64,000 nt of DNA. Origin: Tubulanus polymorphus. Its lineage: Eukaryota > Nemertea > Palaeonemertea > Tubulaniformes > Tubulanidae. Location: positions 7,745,175 through 7,809,174 of the forward strand of contig NC_134032.1 of assembly GCF_964204645.1 (NCBI RefSeq), read 5' to 3'. The translations under genes were made by a program, and so were the position numbers. The notes beneath the pieces are model-generated. The model was not told the DNA's origin and did no database searches. It saw only the letters and a program-made list of their open reading frames with translations. This document shows positions 25,157-35,010 of this stretch, piece by piece. The stretch's first letter is position 1, and each line of letters opens with the position of its first letter.

Positions 25157-25320
25157 CGTGGCTCACGTGGTAAAGCCGTAGGTTTTGATTATGGTGTCAG
25201 AAGCCTCGAATTCCACGCGTTCCTCTCGTTTCCAGAGAAGCGGTTGGTCACTTGATCAATTTCTACATGAAATAGAACCGGGTTCCTACTAACTGGCAGA
25301 GCTCGTAGAAGCTTCTACAC
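25157..25320 (+). mobile_element. tRNA-derived SINE-like sequence
   Basis: TGGCTCACGTGGTAAAGCC at 25159 resembles the pol III A box. GAAGCCTCGAATTCC about 45 bp later resembles a decayed B box. The spacing is tRNA-like but the stems are not conserved, so a SINE head is more likely than a working tRNA. Confidence 0.4.
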
Positions 25321-25835
25321 GAAATACAACCAGCGGCGAACGACAAATACAACCATCTGATTGGTCAAGGATAATTGACCTGGTTCTAATGGCATTTTAA
25401 AGTGTCTTACTAGACTGAAATCCTCCGAGGAATCCAATGGTCCACTTTATTTTAGGATTCGGCCATCCGAAATATGTTTTATAGTCAATTTTATGGCTCA
25501 AAATCCTTCCGTTTGTTACGCGGACTCAATCTTGGATTGGGTAATTCTTAAGTGAAAACTCTTCCCCTATCCTCGCTGAAACGACCTTGATTATCAATTC
25601 AATATAATTTCATTGTGAAAACTTTGGTCTGGAAGTGTGCAGACGCAAAAGGTCCACATATGAAGACACGCCCTTTGCTGTCAACTATGACAGCTGACAA
25701 GGTCAGCCAATGCGCCTGTCACTCATCTGGAGCCGATCGAAAGCACAATTGAAGCATAAACTAAGGGTCCAGGGACACCATGCCCACTTGGGAAGTGGTT
25801 TCAAATGCTCAACAATCTAACAATTTCAATATTCA

Positions 25836-26450
25836 ATGCCCCCTGGTGACCATATACAAAAACCAATGACCTTGAAACTCACCACAATCATAGAACATGT
25901 CAGCAGCTACAATTTTGTAATTGATTGTGATAACAAAATACCTTGTTACCAATTTAATATGGAAATACTAAGTTATTCTACTATTCAACGCCCCCTGGTG
26001 ACCATTCAAAACCCAATAACCTTGTTACTCACCACATGTCATGCACTACAACTTTGCAATCGATCATGGTAACAAAATATGCCTAGGTACCAATGTAATA
26101 AGGAAATACTAGGTTATTCTACTATTCAACACCCCCTGGTGACCATATAGAATAACTAATTTCCTTAAAACTCACCACAATCATGGACAAAGTCATGAGC
26201 TACAACTTTGCAATTGATTGTGGTAACAAAATATGTATGCGTTAAAATATAATATTGAAATACTAAGATATTGTATTATTCAACGCCCCCTGGTTATCAT
26301 ATACAAAAACCAATGAACTTGAAACTCACCACAATCATATACGTTATACGCTACAACTATATATACGTTATAAGCTACAACTTTCTTATTCATTGTCGTA
26401 ACAAAATATGCCTAGGTATCAATATAATGTCGAAAAACTTTTTCCCACCT
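25836..26450 (+). repeat. Tandem repeat, period about 145-150 bp, 4 copies
   Basis: Units start with caacgccccctggtgaccat at about 25834, 25987, 26129 and 26281, then run through actcaccacaatcat and gtaacaaaatatgcctaggt. Copies are diverged and the last is altered at its 5' end. Confidence 0.8.
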
Positions 26451-26997
26451 ATGAATGAGTACTGATGACACCAAGATGGCCGCCAATTGCATCATAATTG
26501 GCTGGGGGGGTTGTTTTCAAACGAAAGATCAAGGTAATTGATCAATTCAGGACTCAGAATTTGGGCCAAAATTGACATTTTTGGGCATAAAAAAGGTCAT
26601 AGGACCGTCATCTTGAGTCCGATCGACCCAATTTTTGTTAAGCTGATGGGCCCTGGGGGAATTCTCATACATACGAAAGATAAAGGTAATTGATCATAGC
26701 GTCTTCAAAATTTCCCTCAAAAAGTTCAAAAATGTGTAAAAAGTGTTGATTTTGGCGAACAACAATGGCTGCCAGTCGGCCATCTTGATTCTGACAGGGC
26801 CAGATTTTGGGCTGAAGATGTGTCTAGGGTAGATACATGTGTAACCCAAATATCAAGACATTACATTTAAGCGTCTTCAAAACTTCCCAAAATAACTGGA
26901 TTCCGTCTAAGGACGGACGACAGACGAAAAGTGAACGCAATAGCCCGCTGGGACTAAAGTCCCAAGTGGGCTAAAAATGAAAAGAAGAAAGTAAATG
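26451..26997. other. Intergenic
   Basis: No gene. Direct-repeat fragments such as acgaaagat-aaggtaattgatca at about 26520 and 26678 suggest another diverged satellite. Confidence 0.35.
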
Positions 26998-27480
26998 TGC
27001 CCGTTCTGGCTATAGTGAAAGTATAATAAGCATATGGGCGGAGTTGATTTGGCCGATATGGCCATTGCCTTATTTCGTACACCTCTGCGTACAAAGCGAT
27101 GGTATCTTAGGGTGTTCGCTTATCTTTGAGACCTATGTGTGGTAAACGCATGGCTCGTAGCACGCAGAGATGCCAAGTTGTTGTATCAAAAGTACCCAAA
27201 GGGTCTGAAAGTTTCGACTGGATATCAGCAATAGTTTGAAACTGGTAGAAAGAGAGGCCCCAAGGCGTGGGCGAAAAAAATCTGTCGCCCAGTGGTTCCA
27301 AGGCCAGTCGAAGATATACGATTTGACCTAGTTGGTCACTGGCCTGTAGGCTATATGAAATCAAGGTGCAGAAATTGTAAGTCTGGTAAGAGTCGAATAA
27401 AATGTGCAAAATGAGATGTGACCTTGTGTCTCAATAAAGATCGTAATTGTTTTTACGATTTTCATCGGGGATGAGTAGAC
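26998..27480 (+). pseudogene. piggyBac transposase C-terminus, decayed
   Basis: Around 27034 the frame reads MGGVDLADMAIALFRTPLRT, the hallmark of the C-terminal catalytic region of piggyBac transposases. It is followed by KRWYLRVFAYL and VVNAWLVARRDAKLLYQK. The end (about 27310-27465) holds a Cys-rich segment with CRNCKSGKSRIKCAK and LCLNKDRNCFYDFH, the family's C-terminal zinc-binding domain. It is dead: the segment upstream of MGGVDL is in another frame, and in-frame stops follow FAYL, YQQ and CAK. AAAAAGGGTTAA at about 27958-27969 could be the element's right end with its TTAA target site. Confidence 0.8.
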
Positions 27481-27629
27481 CAGATAGGAGAAAAAATTTC
27501 AGTATTGATGAATTGTTTGTTTGGTGTTAATTTTGAGAATTTTATATGACTGCGTCAGCTATCCCTAAGAGTTACATGATCAGTGTTTATAGTTGCATGC
27601 ATGGTCGGTTTTTTGCTTGTTTTATGAAC

Positions 27630-27658
27630 CTAGTCCATGCTTAGAAAGCATGGACTAG
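27630..27658. repeat. 13-bp perfect hairpin
   Basis: CTAGTCCATGCTT and AAGCATGGACTAG flank a 3-base loop, with a further three matching bases (GAA/TTC) outside after one mismatch on each side. It lies inside the 3' part of the piggyBac relic and may be a subterminal structure. Confidence 0.5.
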
Positions 27659-28137
27659 ATTCATGTAGCCTACATATTTATGGTAAATGAATTGGTTTTA
27701 TAATGTTTGTTGAAATTAATGAATAGTTTTTTGAATGTTTCTTTTAATAAAATTGATTTTAGAGTTTTATAATACATTGCCTTAGGCCTATCATCATTGT
27801 GAACCAGTTCCGACCGATGTGTCCATATAGATACAACACCCAGATTCCACCAAAATGGACCAAAATTTTTTTTCTCCATAGGAAATCACTATTTGACACC
27901 TATAGAACTTCTGGGGGCATGGAAACAATTTTTCTTTAATAAATTCATGGTTTGGAACAAAAAGGGTTAAGTCCCAAGTGGGCTAAAAATGAAATAGGCT
28001 AGTGCATAAACAAATCACACTTTATCTAACAGTGAAATATATGTGGAAGATGAAATAAAACTCAATGCCTATGCATGCCAAAAAATAATCATATGTTCAT
28101 AAAAGATTTATACAAGTTGAGATCAGTCTACTGTAAG

Positions 28138-28862
28138 ATAAGGCGCGTTCACACGACGAAATTTAGACCGGTCTAAATTTGGTCCGGTCCAATTTAGACC
28201 GGACCAAGCATTCACACGGGCAAAAATACCGTTCCAAATTAGACCAGTCTAGTTTAGGCGGGTCTAATTTGGCACGGTCTAAAAGAACGAACCAGGTCCG
28301 GACCAAATTTTGGACCGGTCTAAACATGTGTGTGTGAACAGAAACTGGTACCAGGTCCGGTCTAAATCGTAATTCTGGATCTCTGCCGTATAGATGTTGC
28401 GACCTCTGCGGCAGAGTGCGAGTCCAGTTTATTAAGTTTTAAATGCTATTATTACCGTTTATGTAATCATTCTTAAGAACTGTTTTTCCTCCCTATACTA
28501 TGGAAATGTTTGGAGCGTAATTCGTATTCGTATATCGCGATCACCATCCATTTTACTACCGTGCTTTGAACCGAGTTTCAGCGTGATAGAATAAAATCAA
28601 ATTTGCAAAAATGTCTAAACCTGACAAGAGGATCGAATAGGTCAAATGAAGAATGTCTTGCTATACATCGAATCTGGAAGCAAGACTTCATCCAGGCGCA
28701 ATTAATTATTTAGCAGATGGCGACATCTTGTGGGTCCGGTGACAAGCGATTTTATCACCGCGTTTCAAAACGCCCTGTAAACGCTCACCAAAATTTGGTC
28801 CGGACCAGGTACGGACCCATTTAGACCGCTCAAACTAGTTGTCATGTGAACGCGGCTATAAT
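28138..28862. mobile_element. MITE with GGCGCGTTCACA-type inverted termini
   Basis: The left end GGCGCGTTCACACGAC matches the reverse complement of the right end (GTCATGTGAACGCGGC) with a few mismatches. Both ends continue into arrays of gaccggtctaaa/ggtccggacc words that are themselves palindromic. The GC-GTTCACA termini suggest a PIF/Harbinger-type non-autonomous element. About 28640-28705 encodes RSNEECLAIHRIWKQDFIQA, a match to the start of a Myb/SANT-like (trihelix-type) DNA-binding domain. The MITE therefore carries a fragment of a Myb-like gene. Confidence 0.65.
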
Positions 28863-29259
28863 TCGACCACACATTTTTAAACGAATACATGTGTATCAAA
28901 TAATGCAAAAATAAAGAATTTTTTCCTATCAAACAATTAGTTTCTAATATGTTTAGAACCATTCCCACACACCTGTGGAGGAAGAAATGAGGTCACGAAA
29001 AAATTTCCCAGGAAAGAATTCTACCAGTCTCTTTGATGTTACTTTTCCCATACACCTGCAACTGTCATATTTGCCAGGCCTGGCCATCATGCAACCGCAC
29101 CTAAACCACTTACTCAAGAGTATAAATATCTCAAACCCGCAATGTTTCCGCAGTGTCCTGACAATTTCCAGATGTTAACTCAATGACGATCATTGAGTTG
29201 ATACATGCTGTAACCAGATTCACGGTCTGCTTAGGAGAAATGATATGTCATTGCGGAGC
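28863..29259. other. Intergenic
   Basis: No gene or repeat recognised. Confidence 0.35.
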
Positions 29260-29954
29260 TCAAATGGTGACCCGTGTTCAAAATAAGAGACAGCTGTGGC
29301 TATGTATGGCAGAGCCCGGAGAACCGGATCCATTCAACTAAGAGTGTGAAAGAAGGCAGCTTTTTCCAAGGGGCACATGTGCCCCTCGAAAAACTTATAG
29401 GCCTACTGATTGCCTATTTCTGGGCTCACAACGATGTGAGCAACGCTACCACAGAATCCGGGATTTCAAAACACACAGCTATTATCTGGAGCAATTTCTT
29501 GCGGGACTTCTGCGTAACAGCATAAGAGCTTAATCCTCCAGTGATTGGTGGACCAGGACTTCATATGGAGTTGGATGAGACTCTAATCGCCAGAGCGCGA
29601 CATGCCACCAATCAGCAAGTGCAACAAGTACCACAGCGATGGGTGATTAGTGGCGTGTGTAACGAAACGGGTGTCGCATTTCTCATCGAATGTCCGGATC
29701 GGAGGAGGGATTTCCGCTACCCTTCTCCCCATCATCGAAGCCCATGTCGCAAATGGGTCAACAATATACACGGATGGCTGGCGTGCATATCAACAATTAC
29801 CGAACGTGGGTCATGGCTATGTGCTAGGTTGTGTAAACTAAATCAGGGTGGCGTAGGCATGGTAACAATGTTCAAATCCAAGAAATTTGACAAAATGGAG
29901 GATTTTCTCTCTCATTCAACTGGACTTAAGGGGTCTTTTTGCCAATCCATCTAA
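29260..29954 (+). pseudogene. Merlin (IS1595/ISXO2-like) transposase relic
   Basis: The first part (29274-29522) encodes the family's N-terminal pattern: SFFQGAHVPLEKLIGLLIAY, then GISKHTAIIWSNFLRDFC. An in-frame TAA at 29523-29525 interrupts it. The same frame then resumes with MELDETLIARARH (first catalytic Asp) and QQVPQRWVISGVCNETGVAF. Near 29700 the conserved frame shifts by one base and continues as GISATLLPIIEAHVANG and STIYTDGWRAYQQL (second catalytic Asp). The region for the third acidic residue is lost. Merlin elements mobilise by DDE chemistry; this copy is inactive. Confidence 0.8.
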
Positions 29955-30218
29955 TCGGTACAGAACTGGAAATATATCGGATATTCAGTTGTTGTCCGCG
30001 ATTTTTGGCATTCTGTTAAGACATAAATGAGGTATGTACCCCAAAAAGTAAGCAAAATATCCCAGAAAAACAGGTCTCATCAATTAATAAATAGACATTA
30101 GCTCAGTCAGTTTTGGTAGTACATACTTGATAGAAGTCTTATTGGAATGGAAACAGAATGCATTGGCAGCTGACCTAATTATTAGGCTAATTATCGTTTT
30201 TTAATCCACTTAAATCCA
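29955..30218. other. Intergenic
   Basis: Nothing recognised. Confidence 0.3.
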
Positions 30219-30425
30219 CGATAAACAATTGGCTGTTAAGGATCAGTATCAGCGGGCGCGACACCTTACTATATTAAAATAACAAGGGATGAAACGGCTT
30301 CGCTTTTGCCTGTGACCGTATTGATGCGGCGGAAACCACCGAGCGTTCATCCCTTGCCTTGTTATTTTAATAAAGTAAGGTGTCGCGCTTGCTGATACTG
30401 ATCCTTAACAGCCAATTGTTTATCG
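30219..30425. repeat. Long near-perfect palindrome (foldback), arms about 75-80 bp
   Basis: The left arm (30219-30293, starting cgataaacaattggctgtta) is the near-exact reverse complement of the right arm (30346-30425). The loop is about 50 bp and GC-rich. A few single mismatches and a short indel separate the arms. It may be a foldback MITE; I see no coding sequence. Confidence 0.85.
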
Positions 30426-31804
30426 GAACTGTATAGTGGATAAATAAACAACATCAACAAGAGGTATTTCTGTGATATTTTGAATTTATTTGCAGTTTAA
30501 ATTTAGCGCCATTCTCGCGAGATTATCAACAACCCGGAAGTAAAATCCAAGCCAGTTTACACAAGCCCCTGTGTTGAAATAGACATTACGCCAAACCCGC
30601 TCCCGAGTCCCGTCCCGAACCTGTCCAAATTTTTCAAAGATTCACTCACTCACCCAAGAAAAACTCACTCACCTTTTAGATTTTTTCTAAACAACGAGTA
30701 TAACAGCGATTTGGTCAAGCTGTAATGCTGCAACTTTAGGGCCAAGAACAAAATGAACTGGACTTTTTAGGCCATAAGGCCTACTAAATGTCGATTTCGA
30801 TCGTCGCTCCATTTTGGCTTAATCATGTACGGTGGGGGTTGTGGCTACGTGGAAGCGCAGTACGGCCTTATAGGCTCGAATCCCGTTAACAATTTAATTT
30901 TTTGCGACGCTCGAGTAGTTTTTTTTTCTGTTGTATATTATGTGGAGTTATTGTCAATTGTCTGTCCTAAATTTTACATTTAAAGGTAGGCCTACACGAG
31001 CGGGTGTCCTGTTCGTTGAATTGAAACATAATAAATCCAATTTAGCTACAGTTTAAGCACACGAGCCGGCCATACGCTACGGTGATTTTCGATTGTGTGC
31101 CTCTAATTCTAAATCCTTTATACCCAGAAATGCCGCTCTATTGTTGTTATGTAGTTAGCATGCAAAGGTTCCATGAGACGACTACCGTATATTAGAGTAG
31201 AGGCTACTGGAAGCCCACTAAGATCCTGGTAAGAGAAATAGTGCGCGAACCACAACCCACATGCTGAAGTTCCACAATTTGCTAATCTTGAGCCACTACT
31301 AGTAGAACGGAGGTGAGACTTTTAACTCCATGGATGAATCATTTATTCCTGAGACCGATCTAACAAATAGCTTTCTATCACAAATAATATAGGCTGAATC
31401 AAAACCCCTTTAATGTGTTCGAACAGAATCCAGGTAATAATGCCAGAGGTAGGCCTATGCCATAATAATGCCGAAGTAAAAAATGCCAGAGGTAAAAAAT
31501 GCCAGAGGAAATATGAGGAAAAATAAGCGAAGAATTCATTAACATTGGACCTAGCCTATTCTTATGTGCACTAGATTTTACGTAATGAATGCACAGTTTA
31601 GATTACCGTACATATATTCCGATAAAACCTAAAAAATGAATGACAAATTAGTGAAATAGGCCTATTGAGAATCACAAATTTATTGAATAAAGTCTGACAT
31701 AGGCCTACGCAAGAAATTCATTAAAATTATTGATATTCTTATTTGCACAAGATGATATTGAGATACAATTTTTTCGGTTCATTGGAAATCAAAAAATTAA
31801 TGCA
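30426..31804. other. Intergenic
   Basis: No gene supported. Short local repeats of aatgccagaggta occur at 31440-31510. The word gcctac/taggcct recurs often in this stretch. Confidence 0.4.
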
Positions 31805-31964
31805 CCTAAGTAAATAGGAACAAGTTGGTTCAGGCCAATGGTCGAAGGGTCGAGCTCATAAAAAATGAAAATAAATTCTCGCACACTCGAATTTATTTTT
31901 AGTTTTTACTCACACACCCCTTCAACCTTTAACCTGAACCAACTTATTCCTATTTACTCTTAAG
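31805..31964. repeat. Inverted-repeat element, arms about 45 bp
   Basis: The sequence ctaagtaaataggaacaagt, continuing to ggttcagg, is mirrored by cctgaaccaacttattccta and tttactctta at the right end. It abuts the 3' tail of the LINE at about 31965, so it may be an insertion at that junction or a palindromic MITE. Confidence 0.6.
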
Positions 31965-32265
31965 TATAAGTATAAGTATATAAGTATTTATTCACATAAT
32001 AGATTGATACAAAGCATTTAGGTATACATGTATAATAAAAACAGTGTAGCAATAAATTATGCGAGGGGTTAGGAAAAGCCAAATCAACGGCTTAAACAAG
32101 TCCTTTCCCCTCTACAACATACACACCTCACACCCTCTCACAGCAATCATTCACTCGTTACACAATCATACTGAAAAAGTAGCATAATAAATCTAATCAA
32201 AAGTAATTAGATATATTATGATTAAAAAAAACGAACAAAAACCAAAGGCTAACATGCTGATGGGC

Positions 32266-33195
32266 TCAGTTATTACTAATTAGATAAGATTTAAGGGATT
32301 TGGTGAAAGTATTTAGTTGACTTATAGATTTTAGTTTATTTGGCAGTGCATTCCAATGTTTAGGTCCTTGAATTTTGATAGAGTTAATTCTGAGATTCAG
32401 TTTAGCAAACTCGATGTGCAGGTTTTTGGGTCGACGTGAGGACCACCTATTACAAGTAACATTGCGAAAATAGAAAAACTCTTTAAAAACTGAGGGCAAC
32501 AAATTATGTAACTGTGAAAAAACAAATGTGACCAATTGAAGTTTATAAATATCATGCAGTTTTGGAATACCCAATTTCTTAAAGATCGGCGAGGTATGCT
32601 CGAGCCAATCCAAGCGTGTTATAATCCTAATTGCCTTCTTTTGAAGTACAAGTAAAGGTTGTAAATTCGAAATACAAGCGTTCCCCCAAATGATATTGGA
32701 ATATTGCAAATGTGAATGAACAAAACAAAAGTAAAGATTTTTTAACACATCAGAAGGGACGAAATGCTTGAGCCTGTTGAGGACCCCAATACCCCGTGAT
32801 ACTGTTTTACATATATGGATGATATGGTCTTTCCATGTTAGTCTCTGATCGAAAATTACTCCAAAAAATTTTGCGTTATCAACACGTTTTATTTTTTGTC
32901 CACCGAGGAAAAGATTGAGATGGATATGGGGTTTAGAACCGAAAATAATAAATTGTGTTTTGCAAATATTAACAGAAAGCCTATTGGCTCTGAACCATTG
33001 TAGTAGTTTATCTAATTCCGAGTTCAATAAAAGTTCTAATTCGTGTGGCTTTTTACCACTTACAAAAAAATTACTGTCATCTGCAAATAATATAGATTCC
33101 AGTAGTTTACATGAAGATGGGCAGTCGTTTATATAAAATAAGAAAAGCAAAGGTCTTAAAATTGAACCCTGGGGAACCCCTGAAATTAAATTAGC
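32266..33195 (-). pseudogene. LINE reverse transcriptase, 3' half
   Basis: Reading leftward from the Polinton junction the frame gives SGVPQGSILRPLLFLFYIND, a classic reverse-transcriptase motif. It then gives ILFADDSNFF, the FADD catalytic pair, and thumb-region text WFRANRLSVNICKTQFIIF, ending YLISNN at 32266. This is about 310 residues of intact C-terminal polymerase. Its own N-terminal half lies 14 kb away at 47151 and beyond. The frame also reads through part of the Polinton terminal repeat up to 33408, which is fortuitous. It would copy the LINE RNA at a nicked target site. Confidence 0.9.
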
Positions 33196-33201
33196 AGTGT
33201 T
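33196..33201. repeat. Left target-site duplication AGTGTT
   Basis: Six bases immediately outside the left terminal inverted repeat, identical to 47145-47150. Polinton integrases make 6-bp duplications. Confidence 0.95.
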
Positions 33202-33425
33202 AGTAGTATAGCTATAAGGGGGTTCTGGCACAGTAGGCAAACTAGGCAAACTTTTAGGCAAATTTGGCAAACATTTATGCAAATTGTGCAAACTTTTTAT
33301 GCAAATCCGGCAAAGTTTTTGGCAAACATTTAGGTGAATCCGGCAAATTTGGCAAACGTTTAGGCAAAGTGACATGTGATTTCGGCAAACATTGGGTGAT
33401 GTCGGCACACTTTCTGGGAAACTCG
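33202..33425. repeat. Polinton left terminal inverted repeat, 224 bp
   Basis: After an outer 36-bp segment identical to the right end, the repeat consists largely of iterated GGCAAA words (ten exact, plus three GCAAA). It ends with CTGGGAAACTCG. It is longer than the right copy (191 bp), chiefly through extra GGCAAA/GCAAA units near 33250-33300. Confidence 0.9.
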
Positions 33426-33640
33426 TTGGAATTCTGGATAAGATTTTAGGTAGTATTTTGTGTTATTTCCTTTTGTGATGTATTTATCGTTATTGTTTTA
33501 TTTGCTTGAAATCAGCTGGTCACGTGAGGTAATTTTAAAATGTCTATTGTTTTATTGATTTTCTGCGGTTTTCGCGGTAAAAATTCTATGAACTGAGTAA
33601 TTAATCTCCAGATGTGGGTCAGATGTGACGTCATTTTAGG

Positions 33641-33690
33641 GTATATAACGTGGGATCTTTAGGGGTTGGGTATCATTCCTTCGCTTGGCC
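33641..33690 (+). promoter_or_regulatory. TATA-box promoter of the PC4-like gene
   Basis: GTATATAACG at 33641-33650 lies about 45 bp before the ATG at 33691, a usual distance for a pol II TATA box and short leader. This is notable because the same element encodes a TBP homologue. Confidence 0.55.
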
Positions 33691-34454
33691 ATGGATGACT
33701 TCAGTACTCCGCTCCTGACGAGAACTATGACGACTCCTAGTGCTCCGGCAAAGAGACCGCGTAAACTCAATTTTAAGAATTTAAAGTTGGATGTTGATAT
33801 TACGAAAATTCAAGGTACGTGTGTGAAAATTTCTTTTTCCGGATTTATTTCGAGTTATGTTATGAAGTGATTTTTAATTTAGTTTTTGTTTATTTAGATG
33901 TACAAAAGAATGACGTTTACGTGAAAACTGATGACGGTCATCACTACTTGGGAAATTCAATTTTCGCGAAGTCGACTGAATGGGAGGGTATCAAACGAAT
34001 TGATATACGAGCGCATGAACTCAGTGATGATTTCAGGATCTATCCGATGAAACGTGGTATCAGCTTACATCTCCAGGAATGGGTTCATCTTGTGTGGAAT
34101 AGGGAAGGAATAAATAGTGCGATCCAGTCATTTGTCAATAACAATACGGTGGAACATTTCCAAGTTCACATTGGTAGGAACCGTTATGTAACTGTTTTCA
34201 AGCGTTTCAATGAGATAATCGTTGATATACGTTATTTCTGTTATGACACTGAGTCTGCGCGTAAAATCCACACGAAAACTGGGATAGAATTATCCGATAA
34301 ACAGTGGGAAAAATTGTCGACTATTCCTTTCGCCAATTTCGAACCCGAGCTTGCTGAGATGCGTCCATGTATGTTCAATGAAGATCATCAGAATCAATTA
34401 GGAGCTTTGGAGTGCGTATACTGTAATCCTCAACCGGTGTTTCAAGTGGAATAG
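33691..34454 (+). CDS. Tandem PC4 (p15) domain protein, one intron
   Basis: Exon 1 runs 33691-33814 and exon 2 33898-34454. The 83-bp intron has GTACGT at its start and TTTATTTAG at its end, and the junction keeps frame, giving 226 residues. Residues about 58-118 and 129-190 each match the transcriptional coactivator PC4 fold. The first has IDIRAHELSDD, then KRGISLHLQEW. The second has YVTVFKRFNEIIVDIRYF, then TGIELSDKQWEKL. Family knowledge: PC4 dimers bind single-stranded and melted DNA and assist pol II initiation and repair. A tandem copy could form the two-subunit groove within one chain. A basic N-terminus (KRPRK, about residues 21-25) could be a nuclear signal. The intron implies nuclear transcription and splicing. 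The C-terminal C-H-C-x2-C cluster is unexplained. Confidence 0.8.
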
Positions 34455-34912
34455 TGAAAATATAACAAAGTAATATTTTAGTTTTTAAAATCGAAAAATG
34501 TAAAATTTATTAAATGCATATGGGAATACAGTAAAAATATGGGTTACGTGTCTTATCGTCGGGATGGGGGGGGGGGGGGTATGTACGCACACGCATATTA
34601 GATACCAACTCTGGAAGATAATATTGAAATTGATTTTTCAAAAAATGTATACGAGTGAAGTAAAACCGAAATTAAATGGTTCGCCGAAAAAATAAAATGA
34701 AAATATCGTTGAAAATTTAATGTTTTTAAACGAAAACTAAAGTTTGAATTATTATGTTAAAACTTTTTTCATGAAGGAGAGTATATATTACAGCTTTGGA
34801 AAACTTTTATAAATATTAATACAATGAAAGTGATGTAAAACCAACTTTGAATGTTTCGACGGAAAATTAAAGATTTTGATAGGTTTATGTTATGAAATAA
34901 TTAAAATAAACG

Positions 34913-34979
<67 letters not shown>

Positions 34980-35010
34980 CATAAGTTTGTTGTCTGTTCT
35001 AATTATCTAT
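34455..35010. other. Polinton intergenic with G-run and (TA)n
   Basis: Convergent 3' ends of the PC4-like gene (plus) and polymerase (minus). It contains a run of about 14 G at 34566-34579 and an uninterrupted (TA)n microsatellite at about 34914-34978. No gene seen. Confidence 0.7.

Noticed and set aside
33264-33449. Open frame in the left terminal repeat with repeated GK and FG words
   Set aside because: Product of the GGCAAA iterations of the terminal repeat; no independent support.
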